A stretch of 64,000 nt of DNA from Thioclava nitratireducens. GTDB taxonomy: Bacteria; Pseudomonadota; Alphaproteobacteria; Rhodobacterales; Rhodobacteraceae. The DNA lies in assembly GCF_001940525.2 (NCBI RefSeq), contig NZ_CP019437.1:1028501-1092500 (forward strand). The letters run 5' to 3'. A program made the translations under genes and the position numbers. The notes below the pieces were generated by a model that had not been told where the DNA came from, did no database searches, and saw nothing but the letters and a program-made list of their open reading frames with translations. Shown piece after piece: positions 55,988 through 64,000 of this stretch (its first letter is position 1; the number at the start of each line of letters is the position of its first letter).

Positions 55988-56737
55988 ATGGATTACGATA
56001 CCGACCCTGCGCCCTTTGACCTCAAGGGCTCCCGCACGGGTGTGCTGTTGCTGCACGGGTTCACGAGCACGCCCCAAAGCGTGGCTCATGTCGCACATGG
56101 CCTGCATCGGCGCAGCGGGGCGAGCGTCCGCGTGCCGCTGCTGGCCGGTCACGGCACGACACCGGAGGAACTGGCGCAGACCGGATATCGGGACTGGCTG
56201 GCCTCGGCGGAGGCGGCGCTCGCGGCGCTGCGGCAGGAGTGCGACCGGATCGTTGTGGCGGGGCTGTCTCTCGGCGGGACCATCGCCCTCAACCTCGCGA
56301 TCCGCTTTCCTGATCGGGTCGATCGCGTCGTGACGATCAACGGCTCGACCGGGCTCTATCGCCCCGATCAGGTTGCGAGCCTCTTCAGCGATCGACCCGA
56401 GCCGTTCCAGCGCGGCATCGGCTCGGATATCCGCCATCCCGACCGGCGCGAAATCTGTTACGACCGGATTCCGTCCACCACGATGCGCGAACGCTTCGTG
56501 CTGACCTGTGCCACGGGCGCGATGCTGCCGGAGTTGCGCCAGCCGATCTTGGTCTTCCAGTCCCGCATCGATCATGTCGTCGCCCCCGAGAATGGGCTGC
56601 GGATCCTGCGCGATGTCGGATCTTCGGATGTCGGACTGGTCTGGCTGGAGAACTCGTTCCACGTCGCGACCCTCGACCACGACCGCGATTTGCTGGTCGA
56701 GAAGATCGGGGAATTCATCCTCGCGAACAGGCGATAA
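55988..56737 (+). CDS. Alpha/beta hydrolase, esterase-like
   Basis: 249 residues of the monoglyceride lipase/Est30 kind. The oxyanion segment GVLLLHGFTSTPQSV, nucleophile elbow GLSLGGTIA (Ser), Asp in FQSRIDHVVAP and His in ENSFHVATLDHD complete the triad. It has no signal peptide, so cytoplasmic; probably a carboxylesterase. 117 bases after lysR; whether they share a transcript is unclear. Confidence 0.9.
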   Translation: MDYDTDPAPFDLKGSRTGVLLLHGFTSTPQSVAHVAHGLHRRSGASVRVPLLAGHGTTPEELAQTGYRDWLASAEAALAALRQECDRIVVAGLSLGGTIALNLAIRFPDRVDRVVTINGSTGLYRPDQVASLFSDRPEPFQRGIGSDIRHPDRREICYDRIPSTTMRERFVLTCATGAMLPELRQPILVFQSRIDHVVAPENGLRILRDVGSSDVGLVWLENSFHVATLDHDRDLLVEKIGEFILANRR

Positions 56738-57105
56738 AGCGCGCGCAGCAGGGAAGTATTTGGCAGAGAGTGTTTCTCCATCGACCTGAAGTCGCCGCAG
56801 CGTTGCCTGTATTGCAATGGGCAAGGGCTGCAGCTCGGCCCTGAGCCGCCCCCGTTGGAATTTTAGGGACATATCACGAACGCACGCAAATTCGTGAATA
56901 CTTGCGAAAAAACAAAACCCGTGCAAACCTCGCCTATACAGGGGGAGGAGAGTGGGTTTCCGCTTTTGAGGAGAAGCTGGAAGCTTGGTGATCACGCCGT
57001 CTCACGAAGTCGCGATGTGCTTGGAGGAGTGCCATCGCGTGTTTTCGACCTCCCTCTCATTCGGCCCCGCGTCCGTCGGGGTCGCAACCAAAACGGGGAG
57101 GAACC
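56738..57105. other. Intergenic stretch before a TRAP operon
   Basis: No gene. An inverted repeat CACGAA (56877-56882) / TTCGTG (56893-56898) lies in a local A-rich region (GCGAAAAAACAAAACCC at about 56904), and GGGGGAGGAG at 56941 sits far from any start. A plausible promoter/operator area for dctP at 57106. Confidence 0.45.
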
Positions 57106-58203
57106 ATGAAACATCTGACCACTCGCAGACATGCGTTGCGCACTCTTGCGGCGGCGGGCGCCGCCGGCCTTGCCGCGCCGCATATCGCCTCGGCCCAAGC
57201 CAACGGCACGACCTGGAAGATCCAGACCTCGTGGCCGGGCGGCGTCGGCCTTCAGACCTTCAAGGACTGGTGCGCCACCATTCAGGAAAAGACCGGCGGC
57301 GAGCTGGCCTTCCAGCCTTTCGGCGCCAATGACGTCGTGGGCGACTTCCAGCTTTACGACGCGGTGAAGAACGGCGTGCTCGACGCGGTCAACCCGTTCA
57401 CAATCTACGTGCAGGGCATCATCCCGGCGGGCGTCTTCCTGACGTCCTATCCGCTCGGCCTGCGCAATCCGCACGAATTCGACGTGTTCTATTACGGCCT
57501 CGGCGGGCTGGAAATGGCGCGCGAGCTTTATGCGGCGCAAGGCATGTATTTCGTGGGCCCCGTCCACCACGGCCCGAACATCATCCACTCGAAGGTGCCG
57601 ATCCGGTCGATCGACGACTTCCGCGGTCGCAAGATGCGCCTTCCCGGCGGCATGGTCGCCGATGTCTTCGGCGAAATCGGGGCGGAGACCACCGTGCTTC
57701 CGGGCTCGGAAATCTTCCCCGCGCTGGAGAAGGGCACGATCGACGTGGCGGACTATGTGGGCCCTGCGGTGAACTACGCGCTCGGCTTCAGTCAGGTGAC
57801 CAGCTATATCTCGATGGGCCCGCCCGGCATGATGTCGCTCTACCAGCCGGTCGACATCATGGACATCACCGTGGGCATGGATGCCTGGAACAAGCTCAGC
57901 CCGCAGATGAAGCAGTTCGTCGAAATGGAAACCCACGTCTATTCCGACATGCATCACGCGGCGATCCAGAAGGCCGACCAGGAAGCCTGGGCAAAGTTCG
58001 AGGCCGACGGGACCGAGGTCACGCGCCTCAGCCAGGACGATGTGGAGCTGATGACCGAAGTCGCCGTCCCGATCTGGTTCAAGTACGCGAACCGCGACAA
58101 GGACAGCGCGCGGATATTCAAGACGCAGCTCGATTACATGATGTCCGGCTCGCTCGGCTATGTGACGCCCGATCTGGTCGACGGGCTGGAACTGAAGCTC
58201 TGA
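57106..58203 (+). CDS. TRAP substrate-binding protein, TakP/DctP7-like
   Basis: 365 residues. Signal MKHLTTRRHALRTLAAAGAAGLAAPHIASAQ has an RR pair, suggesting Tat export. The mature part begins TTWKIQTSWPGGVGLQTFKDW, like the TakP group of 2-oxoacid binding proteins, with the carboxylate-binding Arg in RKMRLPGGMVADVF and the GSEIFPALEKGTIDVADY signature. Followed by its two permease genes. Confidence 0.92.
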   Translation: MKHLTTRRHALRTLAAAGAAGLAAPHIASAQANGTTWKIQTSWPGGVGLQTFKDWCATIQEKTGGELAFQPFGANDVVGDFQLYDAVKNGVLDAVNPFTIYVQGIIPAGVFLTSYPLGLRNPHEFDVFYYGLGGLEMARELYAAQGMYFVGPVHHGPNIIHSKVPIRSIDDFRGRKMRLPGGMVADVFGEIGAETTVLPGSEIFPALEKGTIDVADYVGPAVNYALGFSQVTSYISMGPPGMMSLYQPVDIMDITVGMDAWNKLSPQMKQFVEMETHVYSDMHHAAIQKADQEAWAKFEADGTEVTRLSQDDVELMTEVAVPIWFKYANRDKDSARIFKTQLDYMMSGSLGYVTPDLVDGLELKL

Positions 58204-58295
58204 TTTGATCTCGAAGACAGTCTGACGGGCCCGCCCTCTGGCGCGGGCCCGGTTCAACTGATGGCCGGGCATGTCCCGACAACAGGGGGTGGGCA

Positions 58296-59618
58296 ATGCC
58301 CAATATCGACTTCACTCTACCGCATTGGGCCTATTGGGCAGGGTTGATCCTGTTTCCGATCATTGCGGCGTCTCTGGCCAACCGGCCACGCAAGACGGAG
58401 CGGCGCTATTCGCTCTCCTTGGGCTATTTCATTCTCGTGACCGGGGGGATGCTGGGACTGCATCGCTTCTATGTGAAAAGCCTGCTGGGCTTTCTCTTCA
58501 TTCCGGTCTTCATCGCCATTCTTTACGCGAATGCACAGGGCCATAACGCGCGCGGCACGGTTTCGGACATGTCGAACGTGGTGCGCATGGCCGAGCGTTC
58601 TCTGAGCCGCGAGCAGGAGCGGGTCGACACCGCGCAGGCCGATCTTCCGAAGCTGCGCGAGGAGCTGGCCGCCGCCGAAGAGGGCAGCTTTGCGCAGAAG
58701 CGGGCGCAGCGAAATGTCGATCGCGCCGAGAAGCGGGTCGCGGATGGCGAGTCGCTGATCGAACAGGCTCAGGCCGATCTCACAGAGGCGCGCCCGAAGA
58801 GGGACGCCGCCGCCGCCGTGCTCGCAAAATGGCGCAGCATCTCGAAATACGCTTTCTGGGTGCTGCTTGCGGGGATCGTCATTGACGCGCTCCTGCTGCC
58901 GATGCTGGTGCGGCGCGCCAACGCCTCGCTGCCCGAGCATGACGAGGAAAGCGAGGTCGAGCGGCGTCTCGAAGCGCTCGAGGAAGAGGAGATGAAAGAC
59001 GATTCCCGCCATGTCTCGAAAGGTTGGACAGGCTGGATCGATCGGATTTCGCTCAAGGCGGGCGAGTTCGTCAGCTATTGGGCGATCATCGCGGTCTTCG
59101 TCTATTACTTCGAGGTCATCAGCCGCTACGTCTTCAACAGCCCGACGAACTGGGCGCATGAGGCGATGTATCTGATGTTCGGGATGCAGTACCTGATCTC
59201 GGGTGCCTACGCGATGCTGACCGAGAGCCATGTGCGCGTCGACATCTTCTACGCGCCGCTGTCGAAACCCCGCAAGGCGTGGGTCGATCTGCTGACCTCG
59301 GTCTTCTTCTTCATCTTCGCGGGCACGCTTCTGGTGACGTCGTGGATCTTTGCGATGGATGCGATCGCCGTGCCCACGGGCAACGGGCTCATCTCGCAAT
59401 GGGCGCGCGGCGAAATTCCGGCCGGCGAGATGCTGGCGAACTGGAATCTCGGACAATGGACCGATGCGAATGTCCGCTGGGGCGAGATCAGCTTCAACGA
59501 ATGGGAGGTGCCTCTGTGGCCGATGAAATGGGTCATGGTGATCGGCGCTCTGCTGCTTGTTCTGCAGGGCATTTCAAAATTCGCGCAGGATCTGCGGGTC
59601 GTGATGGGCAGGGGCTGA
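58296..59618 (+). CDS. TRAP small permease (DctQ) fused to a TM2-like domain and coiled coil
   Basis: 440 residues, more than twice the usual DctQ. The N-terminus has one helix (AGLILFPIIAASLA), then a TM2-like domain (SLGYFILVTGGMLGLHRFYVKSLLGFL, with the GLHRFY motif, about residues 40-75). A long Glu/Arg/Ala coiled coil follows (about 90-170), then a helix (AFWVLLAGIVIDALLLP) and an acidic linker (about 205-230). The DctQ domain comes last (EFVSYWAIIAVFVYYFEVISRYVFNSPTNWAHE onward). Sits 92 bases after dctP and 3 bases before dctM, so it is the permease partner of both. Confidence 0.85.
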   Translation: MPNIDFTLPHWAYWAGLILFPIIAASLANRPRKTERRYSLSLGYFILVTGGMLGLHRFYVKSLLGFLFIPVFIAILYANAQGHNARGTVSDMSNVVRMAERSLSREQERVDTAQADLPKLREELAAAEEGSFAQKRAQRNVDRAEKRVADGESLIEQAQADLTEARPKRDAAAAVLAKWRSISKYAFWVLLAGIVIDALLLPMLVRRANASLPEHDEESEVERRLEALEEEEMKDDSRHVSKGWTGWIDRISLKAGEFVSYWAIIAVFVYYFEVISRYVFNSPTNWAHEAMYLMFGMQYLISGAYAMLTESHVRVDIFYAPLSKPRKAWVDLLTSVFFFIFAGTLLVTSWIFAMDAIAVPTGNGLISQWARGEIPAGEMLANWNLGQWTDANVRWGEISFNEWEVPLWPMKWVMVIGALLLVLQGISKFAQDLRVVMGRG

Positions 59619-59621
59619 TAC

Positions 59622-60977
59622 ATGGGACTTGAGATTGGAATTGAGTGGCTGACACTCATCATGTTCGGCTCGCTGGTCGTCCTGCTGATGGCAGGGCTTC
59701 CACTGGCCTTCGTCACGGGCGGTCTGGCCTGTGTCTTCCTGTTCGTGCTGGGCGACGAACGCGCGCTCAACATCGTGCCGAGCCGCATCTTCCCGCTGAT
59801 GACGAACTACCAGCTCTCGGCGATCCCCTTGTTCATCTTCATGGCGTCAATGCTGGAGAGAGCAGGGATCATCAACGAGATGTTCGACGTCATCTACAAG
59901 GTGCTGGGCGGTGTGCGCGGCGGTCTGGCCGCGGCCACCATCATTGCCTCGACGGTGCTTGCCGCGATGGTGGGCGTGATCGGGGCTGCGGTGGTGACGA
60001 TGGGGATCATCGCGCTGCCGGCGATGCTCGATCGCGGATACAATGCCAAGATCGCGATGGGGTCTATCATGGCGGGCGGCACGCTCGGGATCCTGATCCC
60101 GCCGTCGATCCTTGCGATCATCTACGCGGTCGTGGCCGAGCAATCGGTGGGCGAACTGTTCATCGGCGCGGTAATCCCCGGCCTTCTCCTGTCGGGCATG
60201 TATGTGGCTTACGTGCTGATCCGCTGTGCGATCAACCCCGAGATGGGCCCGCCGATCCCGCCGGAAGAACGTATCACGGGCCGCGAGAAGATCCGCCTGA
60301 TGAGCAACATGTCGGCGCCGATCTCGCTGATCGTGATCGTGCTGGGCGTGATCTTCACGGGTGTCGCGACCCCGGTGGAAGCCGCGGGCATCGGCACTTT
60401 CGGTGCGATCATCGTGGCCGCCATCCACCGCAAGCTCGACTGGCAGACGATCCGCGAGGCCGCGATCACGACGCTCAAGGCCTCGGCGATGGTCATCTGG
60501 ATCATGTTCGGGGCGACGATCTTCGTCGGGCTTTACGTGCTCGAGGGCGGACAGCAATTCGTGCAGAACGCGCTGGAGGCGACCGGGCTCGGGCCGTGGG
60601 GCATCCTGATCATCATGCAGCTCGTGCTGATTATTCTCGGGATGTTCCTCGACTGGGTCGGCATCCTGCTGCTCTGCGTGCCGATCTTCGTGCCGATCGT
60701 GAAGGCGCTTGGGGCCGAGGCCTTCGGGCTGAGCGATCCCGACGATCTCGTGCTGTGGTTCGGGGTGCTCTACCTCGTGAACATGCAGATGAGCTTCCTC
60801 TCGCCGCCCTTCGGCTACGCGCTGTTCTATCTGCGCGGGGTGGCGCCGCCGGAAATTCCGATGGGCGACATCTTCCGCTCGGCGCTGCCGTTTCTCGCGC
60901 TTCAGGTGGTGGGGCTGCTGCTGTGCATGTTCTTCCCGGAGATCATCATCTGGCTGCCGAAACTGGTCTACGGTTGA
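59622..60977 (+). CDS. TRAP large permease (DctM)
   Basis: 451-residue DctM: GVIGAAVVTMGIIALPAMLDRGYNAKIAMGSIMAGGTLGILIPPSILAIIYA in segments, the GVATPVEAAGIGTFGA repeat and SFLSPPFGYALFYLRG near the end. Last gene of the TRAP operon, followed by a strong terminator. Confidence 0.94.
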   Translation: MGLEIGIEWLTLIMFGSLVVLLMAGLPLAFVTGGLACVFLFVLGDERALNIVPSRIFPLMTNYQLSAIPLFIFMASMLERAGIINEMFDVIYKVLGGVRGGLAAATIIASTVLAAMVGVIGAAVVTMGIIALPAMLDRGYNAKIAMGSIMAGGTLGILIPPSILAIIYAVVAEQSVGELFIGAVIPGLLLSGMYVAYVLIRCAINPEMGPPIPPEERITGREKIRLMSNMSAPISLIVIVLGVIFTGVATPVEAAGIGTFGAIIVAAIHRKLDWQTIREAAITTLKASAMVIWIMFGATIFVGLYVLEGGQQFVQNALEATGLGPWGILIIMQLVLIILGMFLDWVGILLLCVPIFVPIVKALGAEAFGLSDPDDLVLWFGVLYLVNMQMSFLSPPFGYALFYLRGVAPPEIPMGDIFRSALPFLALQVVGLLLCMFFPEIIIWLPKLVYG

Positions 60978-61006
60978 TCACTCGCATCTAGTCTAGGAGA
61001 CACGAG

Positions 61007-61034
61007 AAGCCCCGCGCCGTGTCGCGGGGCTTTT
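61007..61034 (+). terminator. Rho-independent terminator of the TRAP operon
   Basis: AAGCCCCGCG-CCGTGT-CGCGGGGCTT: a perfect 10-base stem with 6-base loop, followed by TTC. It lies 30 bases after the dctM stop and also faces the convergent lysR. Confidence 0.88.
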
Positions 61035-61076
61035 CATTCTGGCTGATCTGCCGCGATTTCCGGATCGCATGAGCAC

Positions 61077-61946
61077 TCACGGCTCTGCCAGCTCGGCGCG
61101 ACGGGCCTCGAGGGCTTCGATGAGCGTATCGGCCACCGCCCGAACCCTGCGCGATGCCGCGAGATCGGCGTGGATTGCCATGTAGATGGGATGCTCCATC
61201 GCAGATCCGTCGGGGAGCCGATCCGCCAGGAGCCTGAGCCCTGCCGCGCGGGCCAGAAGGTGCGGCAGCACGCCCACGCCCACGCCGCGCGCCATCGCCT
61301 CGACCTGTCCCGCCAAGGTGTTGACCGCCAGGCGCGGCGCTTGGTCCGCCCCGAAGGCGCGGGCCCACTCGACCTGCAGCTTCACCCCGCTCTCCTCGGG
61401 AAAGGGGAAGGTCACGAAGCGCTCGGGTCGGGCCCCGCTCGGCGGTCCATAAAAGCCCACCCCCAGAACGCCCACTTGACGCACCAGAAGGTGACCATGT
61501 TCTGGGCGCAACAACCGCAGCGCCAAGTCGGCGTCGCGACGATGGAGATTGACGACTGCGGCACTGAAAAGGATTTCCACATCGAGCCCGGAATGTCTTC
61601 CCAGCAACGGCGCGAGCGCCGGCACGATGATGGGCGCGACGATGGTCTCGAAGCTTGCCAGACGCACGAGGCCCGCCACTTCGGCCTCCGCCCCCGCGCC
61701 TTGAGAAAAGCCCTGTATCGCCTGCTCCGCTTCTTCTGCACGCGGCAAGAGCGCCTCGCCCTGATCGGTCAGACGGTAGCCGCTCTGGTGGCGCAGAAAG
61801 AGAGGCACGCCGAGCGCTTGCTCCAGCCGATCGACGCGGCGCGATACCGTCGCGACCCCAAGGCCAAGGGTCTGGGCGACCCCGGAGAGGGTGCCCGTCC
61901 GCGCCAGAGCGAGGAAAATCCGCGTGTCGTCCCAATTCAGTCGCAA
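61077..61946 (-). CDS. LysR-family regulator, divergent from a DMT transporter gene
   Basis: 289 residues. HTH WDDTRIFLALARTGTLSGVAQTLGLGVATVSRRVDRLEQALGVPLFLRH, then the effector domain (LVRLASFETIVAPIIVPAL onward). Divergent from the transporter gene at 62049 (102 bases between starts), which it likely controls. A TNA-rich region (about 61955-61995) between them holds candidate sites. Confidence 0.9.
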   Translation of the reverse strand: MRLNWDDTRIFLALARTGTLSGVAQTLGLGVATVSRRVDRLEQALGVPLFLRHQSGYRLTDQGEALLPRAEEAEQAIQGFSQGAGAEAEVAGLVRLASFETIVAPIIVPALAPLLGRHSGLDVEILFSAAVVNLHRRDADLALRLLRPEHGHLLVRQVGVLGVGFYGPPSGARPERFVTFPFPEESGVKLQVEWARAFGADQAPRLAVNTLAGQVEAMARGVGVGVLPHLLARAAGLRLLADRLPDGSAMEHPIYMAIHADLAASRRVRAVADTLIEALEARRAELAEP

Positions 61947-62048
61947 AGTTTTCTTCCATTTTTGGAAAACAGATTGCCAGTATTATCTCTACGCCTCCCA
62001 AAATGAAAAGCGTAAACAGCCGGCGTCTTCCCATCGGATGAGGCCATC

Positions 62049-62969
62049 ATGTCCGCAATCGACTTCCCTCCAGCGAAACGCTCCATGTCAGACGGCAGTG
62101 CGCTCTCCCTAAGCGCGCTGGCGGCAATCTTCTGGGGCACCAATTTCGAGGCGACCCGCGTCGCTCTCGAACATCTCTCTCCCTGGACCGCTGCCGCGAG
62201 CCGCTTCGCGATCGCAGCGGTTGCGATCGTGATCTGGCTCGGGGTTTCGCGCGGGATCAATTTTCAGGTGCTCAAGCGTAACTGGCCCGCCTTCGCGGTT
62301 CTCGGCGTCGCCGGGGTCACGGGCTTCAACGCCGCCCTGTTTCTGGGGATGCAAAGTTCGAGCCCGGTCACCGCTGCCCTGATCATGGGCACGACGCCGC
62401 TGACGACCAATCTGCTCGATGCGCTGGCTCAAAGACGCCTGCCGAAAGGGACCGCGATCGTCGGAATGATCGTGAGCTTCGTCGGCGTCGCGATGACGGT
62501 CGGAGCGTTCTCGGGAACGCGGTTCTCCGGCGGCGACATTCTCATCCTGATCGGTAGCATCGGCTGGTCGCTCTACTCCATCGGATGCCGCAGTTGGGTG
62601 CGCGAGGCATCTGCGGTGGAAACCGCGACCTGGACAATGGTCTTCGGAGCGTTCGGGCTCGTGGTGATCTCCCTGTTCGTCGGAAATCCTGTGCAAGAAC
62701 TGGTGCAGTCTGGGTCGGTCACCCAGTTGCTGGTTCTCTACATGGCACTGGGCGGCTCGGTCCTGGCCTATCTGTTCTGGCAGGTCGGCATTTCGGTGCG
62801 GGGGCCGGCCGCGACCTCGGTCCTCTTCAACCTCGTCCCTGTCGCCGCGCTTCTCGTCGCGATCGCCTTCGGGCGGATGCCCGGCTGGCAACAGATTCTG
62901 GGTGTGTTCGTCGCCATCCTTGGCGTGTTGCTCGCAAGCGGCCGGCTTCGTCTGCCCGGTCGCAACTGA
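62049..62969 (+). CDS. DMT-superfamily (EamA) transporter
   Basis: 306 residues, ten helices in two EamA repeats: LAAIFWGTNFEATRVALEHLSPW with the repeat-1 motif, and RGPAATSVLFNLVPVAALLVAIAFGR in repeat 2. A metabolite exporter of unknown substrate. The ATG at 62049 is the first of two candidate starts (62085 would also work). Confidence 0.9.
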   Translation: MSAIDFPPAKRSMSDGSALSLSALAAIFWGTNFEATRVALEHLSPWTAAASRFAIAAVAIVIWLGVSRGINFQVLKRNWPAFAVLGVAGVTGFNAALFLGMQSSSPVTAALIMGTTPLTTNLLDALAQRRLPKGTAIVGMIVSFVGVAMTVGAFSGTRFSGGDILILIGSIGWSLYSIGCRSWVREASAVETATWTMVFGAFGLVVISLFVGNPVQELVQSGSVTQLLVLYMALGGSVLAYLFWQVGISVRGPAATSVLFNLVPVAALLVAIAFGRMPGWQQILGVFVAILGVLLASGRLRLPGRN

Positions 62970-63068
62970 GGGCGCCCTCAGGCGAACTTGAAGCTTCCGT
63001 GATGCCTTCGGCCGGAACATGGCTCTGGCTGAGGGGCGTCAGATCGCCCCCAAGAGAGCATCTGTCCC

Positions 63069-63257
63069 ATGAAGAACCTGCTCTCGCGTCTCGCGTGTCG
63101 TCTCCGAAAACGACGCCGCTTCACCGACCCGCGAGATCTCCCGCCTGCACTTCTGCGCGACATCGGTCTCGAGGCGCATCTTTCTCGGTCGGATATTCGA
63201 ATGAGCGGGCCGAGGCCGAACCGATCAATGCCGCCGGAAGCCGATCGCTGCAGATGA
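63069..63257 (+). CDS. DUF1127-like small protein
   Basis: 62 residues. Basic start (MKNLLSRLACRLRKRRRFTDPRDL), then LPPALLRDIGLEAHLSRSDIRMSG, which resembles the DUF1127 core (L..hLLrDIGL...dI). Such small Arg-rich proteins affect phosphate or stress responses in alphaproteobacteria. The C-terminal part past residue 45 is not conserved-looking. ATG 63069 has no strong Shine-Dalgarno. Confidence 0.6.
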   Translation: MKNLLSRLACRLRKRRRFTDPRDLPPALLRDIGLEAHLSRSDIRMSGPRPNRSMPPEADRCR

Positions 63258-63292
63258 AGCGCGATTATCCCGGTTGATCGTCCCGATGAGCT

Positions 63293-63326
63293 GGCTCAGC
63301 CCGACCATATCCGGCCGGGCTGAGCC
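63293..63326. terminator. Hairpin between convergent genes
   Basis: A perfect 11-base stem GGCTCAGCCCG / CGGGCTGAGCC with a 12-base loop sits 36 bases after the DUF1127-like gene and before the convergent dehydrogenase stop. There is no T-run, so termination strength is uncertain. Confidence 0.5.
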
Positions 63327-63350
63327 GTCGCTTCCGGGAGGTGCGTGGGC

Positions 63351-64000
63351 TCAGTCGAGCCCGTTCGCGCGTGCAACGAAATCCGCGAGATGCGGCACGT
63401 AATCTTCAGGGCCGTCGCCGCCGGTGGCCATTGCCATCGCGAAGGCGTTCTTGGCCGTGCTGGCGAGCGGCGTTGCGACAGTGGCGGCATTCGCCATCGA
63501 CTCGACGTAGCGCAAATCCTTGTAGGCGTTGGCGAGGGTGAACTTGTGCGCCTCGCGGTTGCCCTCGAGCGCGTAGCCCATGAAGGTCTGGTAGAAGCCG
63601 CAATCCATCCGGCCGCCCCGGATCACCTTGTCGAACTGCTCGATCGGAATGCCCACCTTGCGCGACAGTGCGAGGGCTTCGGAATAAAGCGCGGCATAGC
63701 CCAGCGAGATGAAGTTGTTGAGCAGCTTCATGCGGTGGCCGTCGCCAAGGCTGCCGACGCGTACGATCTTGCCCGCCCAGGTGTCGATCACGGGCTCGAT
63801 GCGCGTGAACAGCTCTTCATCCGCGCCGACCATGCAATCGAGCGTGCCTTCCCAGGCCTCTTTCGGGGTGCGGCTGAGCGGCGCGTCGGCATAGGCGACG
63901 CCGATCTCTTCCATGTCCTCTGCGAGCTTCATCGTCACGGTCGGCTCGCCGGTCGAGCAGTCCACGATGACGCTGCCCTCTTTCAGGCCCGGAGTCAGCT
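63351..64000 (-). CDS. 3-hydroxyisobutyrate-dehydrogenase-family protein (5' end beyond the window)
   Basis: The C-terminal 216 or so residues are present, reading in from the window edge. GSVIVDCSTGEPTVT is the end of the Rossmann part; DAPLSRTPKEAWEGTLDCMVGADEE is the substrate segment. The usual GG of DAPVSGG is replaced by RT. The catalytic Lys is in GHRMKLLNNFIS. The C-terminal helical domain is complete. A second family member lies at 5114 at the other end of the window. Confidence 0.88.
   Translation of the reverse strand, partial: LTPGLKEGSVIVDCSTGEPTVTMKLAEDMEEIGVAYADAPLSRTPKEAWEGTLDCMVGADEELFTRIEPVIDTWAGKIVRVGSLGDGHRMKLLNNFISLGYAALYSEALALSRKVGIPIEQFDKVIRGGRMDCGFYQTFMGYALEGNREAHKFTLANAYKDLRYVESMANAATVATPLASTAKNAFAMAMATGGDGPEDYVPHLADFVARANGLD

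Overview
This 64 kb window looks like chromosome from a high-GC alphaproteobacterium of the Rhodobacterales (Roseobacter/Paracoccus/Thioclava type). The evidence is the abundance of TRAP transporters, a DmdA-like T-protein paired with an Lrp regulator, CoxMSL-type molybdenum hydroxylase genes, a DUF1127-like small protein, GTG and TTG starts, and many ATGA stop/start overlaps. No rRNA, tRNA, CRISPR array or prophage was seen. The genus is an inference only.

Layout. 1-8.7 kb: the end of a CUT1-type ABC transporter, then a tightly packed operon with a three-subunit molybdenum hydroxylase (M, S, L), a 3-hydroxyisobutyrate-dehydrogenase-like reductase, a membrane-anchored CoxG, an M20 amidohydrolase and an XdhC maturation factor. 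The large subunit lacks the CO-dehydrogenase active-site loop, so this is probably an uncharacterised catabolic route. 8.9-15.3 kb: DedA protein, a roughly 1 kb gene-poor stretch, universal stress protein, 23S rRNA methyltransferase RlmF, Lrp regulator plus DmdA-like protein, and an MtfA-type peptidase. 15.3-22.3 kb: an AT-richer surface-polysaccharide patch (glycosyltransferase-like protein, FkbM methyltransferase, hexapeptide acetyltransferase, one unknown protein) laced with one apparently complete and four broken insertion sequences. 22.4-32.2 kb: YtoQ, a large inverted repeat, katG, a Gfo/Idh oxidoreductase next to a decapitated sugar isomerase gene, a DMT exporter, and a K+ uptake set with one RCK subunit and two TrkH-type channels.

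32.4-44.2 kb is a tyrosine/homogentisate block. hppD makes homogentisate, hmgA opens the ring, maiA isomerises the product and fahA cleaves it. It also holds an FAD aromatic hydroxylase, a metal-site-degenerate MBL protein, a DUF2783 protein and a TRAP transporter, so an imported aromatic probably feeds in. A MarR gene sits between maiA and hmgA, with four copies of a palindromic operator; a second MarR and an Lrp regulator have their own palindromes.

44.5-64 kb: an apparently intact IS407-group element; a stand-alone LuxR autoinducer-binding domain without a DNA-binding domain; the DabA-DabB inorganic-carbon transporter with a divergent LysR regulator; two further TRAP systems (one with a TM2-coiled-coil-DctQ fusion), LysR regulators, an esterase-like hydrolase, a DMT transporter, and the start of another 3-hydroxyisobutyrate-dehydrogenase-like gene running off the window.

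Best candidates for new biology are the molybdenum hydroxylase operon, the HTH-less LuxR protein, the FAD hydroxylase/MBL/DUF2783 branch of the homogentisate block with its operator array, and the TM2-DctQ fusion. No wholly unprecedented system could be proved from sequence alone.
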